Below, piece after piece: positions 1 through 10,858 of a stretch of 62,000 bases of DNA. A program made the translations under genes and the position numbers. Position 1 is the first letter of the stretch, and the number at the start of each line of letters is the position of its first letter. The stretch is taken from the NCBI GenBank assembly GCA_009760855.2, contig WPIO01000006.1, forward strand, positions 9,975,001 to 10,037,000. The letters are read 5' to 3'. Below the pieces are notes generated by a model. The model saw nothing but the letters and a program-made list of their open reading frames with translations, was not told the DNA's origin and searched no databases. Source of the DNA: Cristatella mucedo. Taxonomy: Eukaryota > Bryozoa > Phylactolaemata > Cristatellidae.

Positions 1-600
1 ACCTGATAATCACGGCTCCACCTCTGCGCCCACCCCCATCCACGGGACGTAAAGTTTGATTAACCGGCATGACACCGCAGGACGGAAGCAGTCTGTCCGG
101 ACGAGAAGCAGCTCTCTAATAGTAATCTAATAGCAATATTAGCCGCAGAAATGACAGTACACTCAAGGATCCATCAAATAAAAACGAGTAGGCATCATGT
201 GCACCTGAAAATTCATTTTTAGCTAACCGTTAACTAGAGTTTGCTCCCGCCTTTCCTGTAAGGGCGCGAAACTTCCGTTCGAGTCCCGCCTTCTCCCTCC
301 TTCACCTACCCCGCCCATTCTTCTCTTCAGTAGAATGTGCACCCACCAATGCCACCGCTCAGTCAGCCTTTGCCCAATTATGTAATCATTTGTGAAACCT
401 TTCAAGAGCGCGACTGCAACAATCGTAGTTTGAGCAGGACCCAGAGAAAATTGTATCGCATGTAAACCAGTAATACCAATTAAGTGATATCAATATTAAA
501 GTTACGAATCTTCTACAGCTCCCCGGTCACTTTCAAGTCCATAATCAAGTGTGGACCGTGGACCTTCTTGGAGTGTGGACCTTCTTTAGCGTAGGGAAAC
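1..600. other. No gene seen; weak SINE-like box B
   Basis: I see no supportable coding sequence. A box-B-like string GTTCGAGTCC near 275 follows a weak box-A-like stretch near 222, so a decayed tRNA-derived SINE may lie at about 220-300. A short direct repeat of GTGTGGACCTTCTT type occurs at 550-590. The 60-codon minus-strand frame over 223-405 runs through this SINE-like part and has no support. Confidence 0.3.
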
Positions 601-604
601 AAGT

Positions 605-765
605 ACCCGGACCTCAGACTGGAGGGTAAGGTGCTCGCCCTTTACGGCCGAGGTCGTTGGGCCCAGTCCTGCAAAGGCAATTCTTTACTGCCCACTCCAA
701 GCGGTGGTGTAAGCCGCTGAAGCTCCTCTGCCGCTAAATAAAGAGCCTGTTAATTAAAAAAACCT
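605..765 (+). mobile_element. SINE-I copy (tRNA-derived), degraded
   Basis: This copy matches the family order seen best at 8222-8400. It has a box-A region (GGGTAAGGTGCTCGCCC), a decayed box B, the CACTCCAAGCGGTGGTG middle part, the GCTCCTCTGCCGCTA part and the terminal GAGCCTGTTAATTA. It is on the + strand. The box B is substituted, so the copy is probably old and inactive. Confidence 0.65.
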
Positions 766-967
766 AAACTTCACATGGTCATACGTAAGGAAAAGCCGTC
801 GGATATGCATTAGCAGCTATTAATATTAATAGATTGCTTGAAGTGCGCCCAAAGTGAACTAACTCAATATCCAGGCGCTTTACAACTCGCTGCAAGAGAG
901 TCATTAATTACCAGTTACTGAAATCCATGGTGTCAAGCATGCAAAAGAAATTAAATATCGCGTAATG

Positions 968-1230
968 TATCTCCTCCGTCTGTAACGCCACAAAGCCACA
1001 GAGACTATGTTGGTGTTAGACAGGAGAGTTTTGTATAGCGCACTCACAGCCTAAGCGGCTTTCGGTACGCATTCGGTAGCCAACAGACTTCATCTCAAGC
1101 AACAAAGACAAAGTGGGAAGCATAGCAGTCATGAGAGCAGTCTAAGTAGTGAGTAGCATGGAAATAGCAGCTCAAGGCCGCTGGAAAAGACGAGCCATAG
1201 TGGACAGCCGGAGAGTAGTTGTTGCCATCC
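968..1230 (+). repeat. Unclassified ~260 bp dispersed repeat, copy 1
   Basis: This is one of four + strand copies in the window; the others start near 33262, 60245 and 61430. Shared blocks in order are CCACAAAGCCACA, GGAGAGTTTTGTATAGC, GCGGCTTTCGGT, GGTAGCCAACAGACTTCATC, AAGTGGGAAGCATAGC and GGAGAGTAGTTGTTG. I see no tRNA boxes, terminal inverted repeats, poly(A) or coding frame shared by the copies, so the class is unknown. The minus-strand frame at 1095-1439 is partly a translation of this repeat. Confidence 0.7.
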
Positions 1231-1482
1231 GCAAATAACATGAACCCGATGGCGGTAACCCGGGTTACCAAATTTCCGCAAGTAGAATCGCTTTTGTTTA
1301 TTTTGCGGATAGCTGCTCTAAAAAATATAGCGTTTCGAAGTCGAAAACGCCGTCGATCTGATTCAGGAACAGCACCGTCAGAATCATGTCGCAACAATCT
1401 GAAGAACTGCGTGTGCAAGAGCTCAATGAAAAGATGCACGCTATGGTTGGCTATAATGACGATAAAAAAAGATGTTAGTACT

Positions 1483-1632
1483 GATAATAATAATAATAAT
1501 AATTCACTTGATAAAGCACCCTCAGAGAACTTAATCTCTCTCTAGGCGCTTTACATTTGCTGTAAAGTGAAATGCAATTGAAAGGTAGGTAAAATCATGC
1601 TTGAAAAAACAGACGAAATGAATAATGAATAT
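1483..1632 (-). mobile_element. L2-clade LINE, 3' tail fragment
   Basis: Read on the minus strand this is the last ~150 bp of the LINE: the untranslated end, the hairpin (AAGCGCC, then GAGATTAAGTTCTCTGAGGG, then TGCTTTATC) and a terminal ATT microsatellite (1484-1502 on +). It is 5'-truncated inside the 3' UTR. The same tail recurs over twenty times in the window. Confidence 0.85.
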
Positions 1633-1639
1633 GAATGCT

Positions 1640-2540
1640 ATTAATAGCGCAGTGGAACAGGTACGTACGTTCTTGGAAACATTTCCCGGGAGCTTTATTG
1701 CCACCCGCTTGTCTGAAAAAAATTATGCAGGAGGTTCCGGAATCGCTGAGACAGTGATCGCCTGGGTAGGATCGCTGATAGTGAGGACGAAGATCCTGAC
1801 AATATTGGCGTGCCGTTGGCGGCGGCATCTGATTTGGCGCACACTCGTGGCAGAAAAGAAAAGAGCGTCAGCGCAGGTAGCTGCCACCCCTGGCCCAGTT
1901 CGTGGGAGCCAAGCCTCGAAGCCAGGTCGGGTGGCCAGCAGCCGTGCTTGTTCGGTGGCCCCATGGCCAGGCTGCTTGACACCAGCAGACGCTGGGGAAC
2001 GCCAACACACTTCCCTTTACAGGTGGGGGGGCCGCTACCCCATACCCTGCGCCACCCCGGCTCTCCGATCCTGTCTTTGCCTCTGTGCCCAAAGACGGCT
2101 GATTTGAAGGACTTGGGTAAACCCCCGTTTTCCAGAGCTGCATTACAAATCTCGGTTATGGGTGCGATAAGTTAGTCCATCACCCCAAGACTATAGAGTG
2201 GCTGGTATAGGGTCTTCAGGAGACGAACTTTCTTGATTGCACTTTAATAAGGAAGCCAAATCGCTGGCAGAAACCTCGGAAAATCTCAACAAAATTTCCA
2301 GCACAGGCTGCGATTCAACAACTGCTTTAGTAGGAAAGAACTTTATCGAGGCTCAAAGGTGCTCAATTTTAAGTGAAGAAGGCTGAAAACCTGTCGGCCT
2401 AGCCGCTAAAATCTGAGGATTGAGACCCTCAGAGTTGGCATGTGAATTGTTCCGTCTTATAAATCTGTTCCGGTTCTACATGAAAATTGTCAAGTTTTCG
2501 TGTGAAAAAAGAAGTCCGACTTTTCCAAGCTTCCGGGTAT
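1640..2540. other. No gene seen; GC-rich patch
   Basis: The stretch at about 1850-2130 is clearly richer in G and C than its surroundings and is open in several frames on both strands (up to 160 codons). None of the translations shows a recognisable domain and the frames overlap each other, as expected of GC-rich sequence. I see no splice-site pair or poly(A) signal that would favour one. The remainder looks like ordinary intergenic or intronic DNA. Confidence 0.3.
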
Positions 2541-3230
2541 AGACTCGAAGAAAGTCTTTGAAGTTGACTAGCTCAACATCAGACCCAGACTTCTTAAAGC
2601 TGCGTTCAAGCCTGCACTTAACTTTGTGCATCTTTTGAAGTTTTTTGGAAAATGAAAGGAATCTCGGCGACTCAGTAGACGGACATAATGTACGCGAGCA
2701 TGCTCGTTAAGGGCACTTCTAAGTGTCATGCATACTGTATCAGTGAGATTATCGAGGCTTTCGGTCGAGTCTGGTTGCAGGTCAAGAAGACCTGCCTCTA
2801 AGAACGATTTAAAAAACTTCTTCATGGTCCATGCTTCGTAAATTTCGCCGCTGGACGAACTCGACTTGACCCTTAAGTACAACGGAGCAGGAACAGTAAA
2901 CGAAACCGAACAATGATCCAAGTGGGTCAACGGGCACACAACAAGGTCAGTGGGGTAGACATCCTTAGCGATAACGAGATTCAGGATATGACCACCAACG
3001 TGCGTGCGAGGTATGCTCAAAGTGTTGGACCAAACCAAAGTTCTCCAGACAATCGAGAAATGAGCGGACCAGGCCGTTGCAATATTTATCAACGTGAACG
3101 TTGAAGTCTCCTGGCATCAGTAAAGGGCCGTCCCATACAGACATTTTCGTGAACTCCAAAAACTCTTCTATAAACAAGGTTAGACAGTTTGAAGGTCAGT
3201 AGATCACAACAGTTTGAGGCGTGAGCTTTG
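2540..3230 (-). pseudogene. LINE endonuclease (EEP/APE) domain relic, L2/CR1 clade
   Basis: Two minus-strand frames together read as the C-terminal half of the apurinic-type endonuclease of an L2/CR1-clade LINE. The first (about 3177-2965) contains FIEEFLEF, then the catalytic GDFNVHVD motif and a FLDCLENFGLVQH helix. The second (3092-2568) continues with the GHILNLVIAKD strand, where the family has a H-x-L-DLVI block, and with the linker towards the reverse transcriptase (LNEHARVHYVRLL). The shift between frames falls near 3000-3090, so the gene is broken. Family knowledge: this domain nicks the target DNA to prime reverse transcription. It lies head to head with the RT fragment at 3490-4166 on the other strand, so they are separate insertions or an inverted remnant. 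Confidence 0.75.
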
Positions 3231-3489
3231 ATGATCTTACTGATTGCACCGGATTCAACATTGACCCATCCGAAAAACCACAGTGGCCATTGGTGTATGT
3301 TTAACGATGGCCGCTCTCTCAGTGAGGTAGCTCCCCCCCCCCCCGGCGCGGGAGGCTGGATGGCGATAATAGAGGGGCTACCGGGTTGCTTGATTAGTGG
3401 TGCGCCGGCGGGTAGCCTTCCGGGGAGAGGAACTTCATCCCCTCCACTACGACTACACTAATAAGACCTGCACGTCAATAATGCTGGGC
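3231..3489. other. Poly-C run and imperfect hairpin
   Basis: A run of about 13 C lies at 3332-3344. It is followed by a GC-rich imperfect inverted repeat pairing GGGGCTACCGG near 3374 with CCGGCGGGTAGCC near 3407. No coding evidence. Confidence 0.4.
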
Positions 3490-4166
3490 TTCGCCTTGGT
3501 ATTGTAAAACTCTCAACTACCTTTCTGCATGCATTGCTGACATTTGCCCTTGGATGGAACCAAACTTTCTCAAACTGAATGACAATGAAACCAACTTACT
3601 AGTTACAGGCAAACCCAGTCTTAGAAATTGGAAAGCGATCCTCCAAAATGGGATGCGCAGCACACCCCCTCAGCATCTGCATGACATCTGGGTACATAAC
3701 CTGTTCCTAAGTGACCTTTTACTAGACAACCAACTAAGCCACAGAGTCAAATCTGCCTACTTTCGCTTATGTAACTTTGAAAAAAATTGGTTAGAGAGGA
3801 ATACCACATCAAGTTCGCCCATGCGTAAGTTCCCAAAGCCTGGAACTCAATCCCAACTGGCGTCCAAACATCTCCCGACTTACCACATTTAAAAAGAAGT
3901 TAAAATCCATCTATGTATCCCAATATTTAGTGGATCCGTGTAATTCGTCCTTTAGGTGCTAATGCGTGCTGTTAATGTGCGTGCAGCAGCTAACCATTTT
4001 GGCATGCTGATCCTGTGCACGTCACTTTTAACCATGTTATGCTTGTTGTGATAAAGCATGCTACCACTAACCATTCGACCATGCTTCCTTTTCAGCAAAT
4101 GTAAAGTGCCTCGAAAGAGATTGAGTTCTTTAACGGTGCTTTACCAAATGTATTATTATTATTTGT
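3490..4166 (+). mobile_element. L2-clade LINE, RT C-terminus and 3' end, internally deleted
   Basis: Plus-strand translation gives FLKLNDNETNLLVTGKP, the same block as KLNDDKTNLLIMGKP in the better copy at 53.9-54.6 kb. It is followed by a short SYFRL-type stretch and then abruptly by the KPGTQSQLASKHLP end of the ORF, so the middle of the RT C-terminal region has been deleted. The 3' UTR, hairpin and ATT tail end near 4165. Dead copy. Confidence 0.8.
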
Positions 4167-4170
4167 AACA

Positions 4171-4772
4171 TCCAGACATGAATTCTGTAACTATACTTGC
4201 AGGTCTTCCGACCAGTGCAATCACAAGCTAACAGTCGGCGCCAAACGCTGTAGCCAGGCTCGTCTGTCTTAAAGGTCCCTAATGCCACACTGCACTACTT
4301 ATCACCGACCAACACTGGTTCCCCATCAAGCAGCATAACGAGTTTTAAGATTTTGGCACTTACTTTTTGGTTCCTTTATTCTCTGACTCTGATCTTCTCT
4401 AGCAGAACTACTCCTAGCCAATCAGGCTAGGCGTAGTGTCACCCTCTCTTCTTGCTCAAGTCGTTTAGCTGACTTGTACTAACATCAAATCCTTTGGAGA
4501 CCGGGCTTTTAGTTCGCATGCTCCCAAAGATTTGAACTCATCGCTACGTTATGTCACGACAACCCAGACTTGACATTAAAAAAAAGCTGAAAACGCACCT
4601 TTTCCTTGAAGCATTTTCTGGATACTTATGAATCGTCCTTATCGCGCTTACATGTGCTAGCGCTGTGCATTTTATCACTAACCATACTGACCCGCTTCCA
4701 TTACAGCATACGTAACGAGCTTACAAAGAGATTACATTATTTAATGGTGCTATACAAATTTAATATTATTTT
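4171..4772 (+). mobile_element. L2-clade LINE, highly diverged 3' end
   Basis: Recognisable pieces in order are LAGLPTSAI near 4200, ARLVC near 4255, the FGDRAFSSYAPK-like block near 4500, the DLTFKK-like block near 4570, and a weak tail with GTGCTATACAAATTTAATATT. It is far more decayed than its neighbours and sits directly behind the copy ending at 4166. Confidence 0.6.
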
Positions 4773-4779
4773 CGTAATT

Positions 4780-5087
4780 ACTTTTGTTATTTGTGTTGTA
4801 CAAGTAATAAGTACATCGGTAAGCAACTATCAGTTGACGTATGTACTAGCACTTCATTAAGGGAGCATCCGTCAAGTTCCAGTGAAGTCAAATGGCTATT
4901 ATTTACGATATTTGCATGAGCGCGTGTATCGCCTCCAGAACTAATTTTGTTCCTTCAATGAAATCCGGCCAGCTGCGGCTACGCCTGGCACACAAGCGAC
5001 AAGTGTTGGCGGAGCTAGAGCCTCGAGGCAGGGCTAACGAGTCGTAGATGCAGCATCGTTACGAGCAGGTCTGCGACGGTAGCAGAG
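4780..5087. other. No gene seen
   Basis: Ordinary sequence with no repeat match inside the window and no convincing reading frame. Confidence 0.3.
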
Positions 5088-5090
5088 TAA

Positions 5091-5620
5091 AGGCGGGTTT
5101 ACACAGTGAGTCTTGCTTCTTGCCGGCTTCCTACATAACTGAGTCTTCGGTGTAGAAGTCACAAATACAGGTGGTGGTCGAAGACTTAGGGAGGACTGAA
5201 CGAATATTTATCAGAGAAACGCGCTTCCACTCATTGGCCAAGGCTCTAGCAAGACTCAGCAAACGACTAATCACAACTGCCTCAAGGGCACGCCTTCTTC
5301 GTTGCTTTGAAAAGCTTTGGGGCAACTCAACTGGTTCAATCGCCGAAACACTGAAGCTCGCCGAAGCTTTAAAAGAGATTCCCTGTTGATGGGAATCTGC
5401 GAGCTAGTCACTCAAGAATCAGATGACGATGTAACGGACGCTAAAAGCAATCGTTTAAGATTGAAATTCGCCAGGAGTTGCATCGAGAAGGAGCATTTCC
5501 TACTTCCCAATCCAAAGTAGTGTTCCCAGGATCACTCGCGGGCGGAGCAGGCAGCAAGCAAGACTTATAGAAGTAGTTGGGAAGCAGGTAGGAAGCAAGA
5601 CTCGTCGCGTAAACCCAGCT
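5091..5620. mobile_element. PIF/Harbinger-like element with TIRs and TAA target duplication
   Basis: The ends are inverted relative to each other. The left end starts AGGCGGGTTTACACAGTGAG and the reverse complement of the right end starts AGCTGGGTTTACGCGACGAG; both continue with TCTTGCTTC, and weaker pairing runs on for about 60 bp. TAA stands directly outside both ends (5088-5090 and 5621-5623). A 3 bp TWA target duplication with GGG-TTTACAC-type ends is typical of PIF/Harbinger. At 530 bp it is too short to be autonomous. A minus-strand frame (5325-5131) rich in arginine (RRRRALEAVVISRLLSLAR) recalls the basic N-terminus of Harbinger transposases but is too short to call. Confidence 0.65.
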
Positions 5621-5623
5621 TAA

Positions 5624-6470
5624 GGCAGCAATCGCGATCGCCATACTTTGAAAACTAGTCCGTGCTCATCTGTAGAGCTGCTCATTTGAAGGCCACAGAA
5701 AGCCAAATCTGCACAATAACAGACTTAGCCTAATGGTCCCGAACAGGTGCCTGAACTAATGATTATTTCAAATGGCCGTTGACAATCAGTAAAACGTTGA
5801 TAATGGTGTTTTTATTCCCAATTATTAAAATTTAAGATCCGATAAAATAGTCCTAATCTAACCAATTTAGCAGGCCCAAACATTTCCTAAGTCACAGGCA
5901 ATTGAGGTCTCGTTATAGTCATTATTACTCAGAAATAAAAAAGAATCTCTACCAGCTGTATGAACGTATATATTGTATACTGCTACGTTTCTTTGTCCGT
6001 ATCTCCATACATCGTAGCAGTGACTTTTGCAAGTAAACGTGTTGCCTTGTATGCGATATTTATGGTACGTCTACGAGGGTACGGCAATCATAGGTGCAAA
6101 CAAGTTCGATAATTTGCTAATTTGCATATGTTACTACAACTTACACTCTCGTAACTGAAATTCTAGAACTGGGAACTAATTAAACGACTTTGAACCCGAA
6201 GGCATTTTTCGAACGATGGCCATCGCATCCTAGCAGCTTTCGCTTTTGGCACTACGCCCGAAGTGACGACTGGCACTTTAGGCGCTAGCCAGCTACAGCT
6301 ACAGGTGTAGCTTGTTGTAGCCGAGATAGCATATTGAAAATCTACCCAATTTTTCAAAGTGTGAGTCTTACATTTGCACTGCTATGGTTTTTGTTTACTG
6401 GTTTTCTTAAATGGCTGCGAAGCAATGGTAGACTTAAAATTCGTAGTTTGTACATCTGTTGAATGAACGA
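5624..6470. other. No gene seen
   Basis: AT-rich sequence without a match to the repeat families in the window. The small minus-strand frame at 6163-6357 has no recognisable domain. Confidence 0.3.
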
Positions 6471-6473
6471 CCA

Positions 6474-6733
6474 GGACAGAATTTAGTGGGTCCGTGATTC
6501 GTCATTGATGTGCTTATGCGTGCTGACACTGTGAATGCTGCCACTAACCACATTTGCATGCTGACCCTGTGCATGTAACCCCTAACCATATTATTTATTT
6601 TGATTGTTTTTCGAGCATGATTTTACTTACTATTCTATTGCATATCACTTTGCAGCAAATGTAAAGCGCCTTGAAAGAGATTAAGTTCTCTGAGGGCGCT
6701 TTATCAAGTGCAATATTATTATTATTATTATTA
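6474..6733 (+). mobile_element. L2-clade LINE, 3' UTR and tail
   Basis: Starts in the stretch TTTAGTGGGTCCGTGATTCG and carries the repeated TGCTGACACTGTGAATGCTG UTR motif, the hairpin (GTAAAGCGCC, then GAGATTAAGTTCTCTGAGGG, then CGCTTTATC) and an ATT microsatellite ending near 6733. Confidence 0.88.
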
Positions 6734-6734
6734 C

Positions 6735-7490
6735 CACCAATATCCAACATTAGCAGAAGCTAAAAGGAAAGGCTATTCGCCAGCAACAACGGGGCGGATA
6801 GATGCTGCTAGAAGCAGCTGCTGGAAGTCGTGCTGCATAAGCTGAAAAAATGAAGCCGTTCTCACCAGCACCAACCGGCTGAGGAGACAGAGGGCTGCAT
6901 GAAATTTCCTCTGATTTTCCACGGGCGTTAGTTAGCTAGTATGTGTGTACAGCAAAACCGGTCAAATGTATGTATCCCTAGTCATATATACGTGAATTAT
7001 ACATACCGTGTGTATATGTACAAACGTTAGATGCAGATCTGTGTACATACGGATATTGATATAAAATAATTGATTTTGATATACGTTCGATATATTTCTG
7101 CATTTGCCAGACCCTATACAATCTTAACATTTACCCTATAAATCATAGAACTGACACTAATTAGTGTGCACCTAATTGAGTCATGCACGGTTCGTCTTTG
7201 TATCGTCTTTCCTAGCCACGTCTTAAGTAGCTGCTCTAGCTCCAGTCGTGTGGACTGGCTTGCATCAAAGTCGGTAATAACACTTCGATCAAGCACACTC
7301 CGCGAGCAACGACATTATTATTGAGCCATCGCCTGATGGAAAACAAGGTCCTGCTGAAAATATATAGAATTGAAGGTCCGCAAACTTGTTGAGCCTTGCT
7401 CTTTGACTCCAAGCAGAGTACGACATACCATTATCGAATATAGAAAAGTCCTACTTTCAAACTGGTCAACCCGTATTGCATTACTAATTG
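6735..7490. other. No gene seen
   Basis: Contains a TA-rich stretch near 6960-7090 with several TATATAC-like strings. No coding or repeat assignment can be supported. Confidence 0.3.
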
Positions 7491-7496
7491 TCGACT

Positions 7497-7576
7497 ATAA
7501 TAATAATAATAATAATGCACTTGATAAAGCGCCCTCAGAGAACTCAATCTCTTTCTAGGCGCTTTACATTTGCTGC
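7497..7576 (-). mobile_element. L2-clade LINE, shortest tail-only copy
   Basis: Only the ATT microsatellite and the hairpin tail are left (about 80 bp), ending abruptly at TTTACATTTGCTG. Extreme 5' truncation of this kind is usual for LINE copies made by target-primed reverse transcription. Confidence 0.85.
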
Positions 7577-7579
7577 CTG

Positions 7580-7795
7580 CCCTCGGAACGTTCCATTAAA
7601 TATTGGTTTAGAAGGAAGAACTATAAGGCTGCCTGGTAAAAAAAAACCTAGTGGTTTCTACAATGAGTAGTTTTTATTGTTGATTTTGTGCAAAATTATA
7701 TACTTTCTGAGTTTATACTTCGTTTAGCTCCGTTACTTGTAGAAATAGTGCCGTGCCTGCCGTTACGACAATGACTAAACTCTAAATCCAGGGTT
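7580..7795. other. Nothing identified
   Basis: Short AT-rich spacer between an L2 tail and a SINE relic. Confidence 0.3.
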
Positions 7796-7797
7796 TT

Positions 7798-7955
7798 AGC
7801 TCAGGGATATGCTACTTCAGCTTCACGGATCAGATCGTGGATTGTTGATCAGGAAGAGGCAATCCTTTATTGCCTATAGAAAACCGGGTAAAAGCCACTT
7901 GGACTCATCTACCGCTCTAAATAGATATGGAAATGAGGCTGCAAAAGAAGCTGCT
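7798..7955 (+). mobile_element. SINE-I copy, degraded
   Basis: The head resembles a tRNA (TTTTAGCTCAGGGATATGC), and the middle GAGGCAATCCTTTATTGCC and end ATGAGGCTGCAAAAGAAGC follow the family order. Box B is mutated. Confidence 0.5.
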
Positions 7956-8221
7956 CTTAACGTTTAACCTTCTAGTTTCGATCTTAGCCCGATGATTACA
8001 CATTACTATTGGCAGCAGCATTGGTAGGTGCCGCACTGCTACTGATGCCAATGCAGCATTGTTCTTGGCTGAACCCGATGAACACGGATGCGCGAGGCTC
8101 GACTATAAGCTTGGGTTGAAAACCTTTTGTGTCGCTCCGTGACATCCGAGTACTTGCAACTTGAATTACCTGTTTCTAGCCCCAGTAAAGCTTCTACTTA
8201 TGCTCGTGGGATTCTTTCTCT

Positions 8222-8400
8222 GCCGTGATGGCACACTAGGTAAGGCCGTTGCTTTCACGACCTCGATCCCGAGGTCGTGGGTTCGATTCCTGCAGTGGGC
8301 GATTCTGTATCGCCACTGCAAGCGGTGGTGACAGCCGTAACGGCTCTTCTGTCGCTATACAAAAGAGGCTGTTTAATCAGCTAGGATTTATTATTTATTT
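8222..8400 (+). mobile_element. SINE-I, best-preserved copy
   Basis: A tRNA-derived SINE. The box-A-like stretch is TGATGGCACACTAGG and box B is GGTTCGATTCC at 8280-8290, spaced as in a tRNA-type RNA polymerase III promoter. Behind the tRNA head come a GGGCGATTCTGTATCGCC part, GCAAGCGGTGGTGACAGCC and GGCTCTTCTGTCGCTATAC, and the copy ends AAAGAGGCTGTTTAATCAGC plus AT-rich sequence. It is called a SINE rather than a tRNA gene because at least eight more copies carry the same non-tRNA body. Unlike SINE-II it lacks the L2-type GCGC hairpin. Confidence 0.85.
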
Positions 8401-8437
8401 ACCAAGTCCTTATCCAAAAAGGTCTACACGAATCTGC

Positions 8438-8632
8438 ATAATAATGATAATAATAAATGCATTTGTATAGTGTCCTCAGAGAACTTAATCTCTTTCTAAG
8501 CACTTTACATATTCTGCAAATGAAGCATGGTCGAATGGTTAGTGGTAGCATACTCCATGACAACAAGCACAAAATGGTTAAGAGCTGACATGCATAGGGT
8601 CAGCCCGCAAATGTGGTTAGCGGCAGCATAGC
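8438..8632 (-). mobile_element. L2-clade LINE, 3' UTR and tail
   Basis: Minus-strand copy with an ATT tail at 8439-8457 (+ view), then a diverged hairpin (AGTGCTTAGAAAGAGATTAA) and the UTR as far as the CTGCCGCTAACCACATTTGC block. Confidence 0.85.
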
Positions 8633-8634
8633 CA

Positions 8635-10855
8635 TCTCGGTAGTCCTTGCTTTTCTTATCCCCATCCATTCTTTTGCAGCATGTCACTGACGTGTTACTC
8701 CCGAGTTCTCACCTTCCCTCCTTCAATTCATCTCTTTGTTTTACCGTTTGCCCGCAGGCCACACGGTGCAACCTGCCAATCCTTCAACCTTCGGGCAAGC
8801 TTGGTTGCTCCCGGCTCTCTCGGCATTCACACTAGCAGACGCTTGTGATAGTCTGCCTTACACGTCGTGCAAGCAACCGATTTGACTAGTCGGTCTGACT
8901 GATCCTCCTTGGTACTTCGGTACTTGGTTCCCTCGTGCTTTTTTGCAAATTGCTGCTCTAGGATCAGAGCCCTTCTTTCAGCTGCGGAATTCGACCGGTT
9001 TGAGAAGGCTTTGCTGCTCGCCACGCCCGCCGTCGACCGCAGCAATAGGACCGGCATCAGCCTTGAGATCCAACCGACCGCTATCGTCCGGTTGCAAGCG
9101 GTTTAGCTCCTCTGCATTTTCGAAGGGTGGTCAGGTTGACCGCGGCCAAGGGCGCTCGCGGTCATTTTGGTCTGCACGTGAGTTTGTAAACAACACTACC
9201 AAAACGCTCCCTATTTTCCTATTGAAGAATTTATATCTCAAACGAAGAGAAAAATAGCTGCATTACAAATTTTAACCGAAACAAAAACGGCGCCAGAAAT
9301 AAAGGCCGAACCCTCTCCACCCGGTCCATACATCAAAGCTCTTTCCGAAGGCAGAGCGATCACTCGTTCACAACCTCGGGATGGTAAACATCCGGGCATT
9401 TGTTGATAGAATTGGCCGGCCCACAGTTCAGCTTCTCAATGACCTCTCGGCAGTTCCTCTTGTTGCGGCCGTTACGGACGGTCCTTGCCAACCAATTCGT
9501 CTTCCAGTTCGGTTAAGCGAGCTCGAGCTAATCTTCCGGTCCTGGCCTTATTATGCCCCATTTGGTTGATTGTTCAATAGTATCGCTGTATGAATCCCTC
9601 ATTTTGAACTATTCAAGATTTATCCTGAATGTAGTGCTTATTGCGAATCTATATCTTGTTTGCGATTACGACGCTGACGACCCAAGTACGGCATTTCCGG
9701 TGCCGTGGGCTGTTGCTGGCGATTAGTTGCCTGTGTACAGTGAGCTCGAGCGATAGCTAGCCCATTCAATATTTAACTAGGTAATTTTACGCCATAGCAA
9801 ATTAATGTTGCGGAAAATAACGCAATTACGATATTTACTAGTATCTTTCATTTCTCTGATGCGTTTAGTGATAGCTGTGGAAGTGCGAACTTAAATGGAT
9901 TGACCCGAACCCGCTAAGAGCCCACCGCTGAAGGCGATTGTATGCCAGGCTGCATTTCCGATCTTATTTAAATAACTAGTGCCGGGGCAAATGTTGAGCT
10001 TCTCAAATTCCACAAATCGTAAACATGAGCGTCCTCCACATTGGAAAGCGTGCATGTTACCGTCGTTGCACTGCTAAGTCCATTATGTCTATAGCCGTCC
10101 TACGATCGTGCCGCCTGCATCTTTTTTTGGCCAGCCTGTAAAATGTGGGCCGAAAGGGCCTCAGCCGTGCTGTCCTAGAGTTTTGAATGCGGCTTACACG
10201 TGATTCCGGAAGTGGAGACTGGAGCTATGAGACACTCGTGGGCACACTGTGGCCCTTGAGTGGCGCTGCTGTTAGATGTGTGCCTGGGGCATCAGCACTG
10301 CTCGGGCAGCTGCGCAAAGCAAGTCCTTGTAGGCCAAGTTCCGGAAGTTAAAATATTGTACGTTCATTTAACATCCAGTAACATCTAGCTAACCGTGAAA
10401 AGTTGTGGCCTGCTGCGACAGAAATAATATGTATAAAGCTTGCGCCTGACCGAAGTCGCTCTTCTGGAGCAACGGTCTACCGATCGGTGAGTCTAGCGCC
10501 AGCATGAGCTGCTATAAGCCTGTTAGCTAGTCGGCTGGAAGTCACCTGTGGTTGATACTGGCTGTCTGAAGTTTGACCAAGCCACTGTTTTGCTCGTCAT
10601 TCCGAAGCCACTTCCAACTGAACTAGTACTACGAGGACTAAGCCTGTTTCAGAACAAAGGTCGAGCCATGGCCACAGCCTGGTTCAAGAGGCAACTTACT
10701 AATGGGCATTAAGTTAGCTGGACCTGGCTGGTCTATGCCCCCTCACGGCAGCTGGCATACTGCTTCTGTTGTTTCCTCATCCCAATGTCCACCCAAAACT
10801 CCCGATCATCACGAATTGGCAAAAGACTTTAGCGAGTAGAGAAAACTTGAAAAAC
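8635..10855. other. Long stretch without a supported gene
   Basis: The part at 8860-9180 is GC-richer and open on both strands (up to 104 codons), and a donor-like CAC/GTGAGT stands at 9176-9183. No frame has a recognisable domain and strand choice is ambiguous. The part at 9580-10855 shows only short frames and no match to the window's repeats. Confidence 0.3.
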
Positions 10856-10858
10856 TAA

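Noticed and set aside
5131-5644. Host genes in the small frames at 5131-5644
   Set aside because: They lie inside the inverted-repeat element with TAA duplication and are better read as transposon content.
8222-8300. tRNA gene
   Set aside because: Boxes A and B are present, but the same non-tRNA body follows in at least eight other copies, so it is a SINE.
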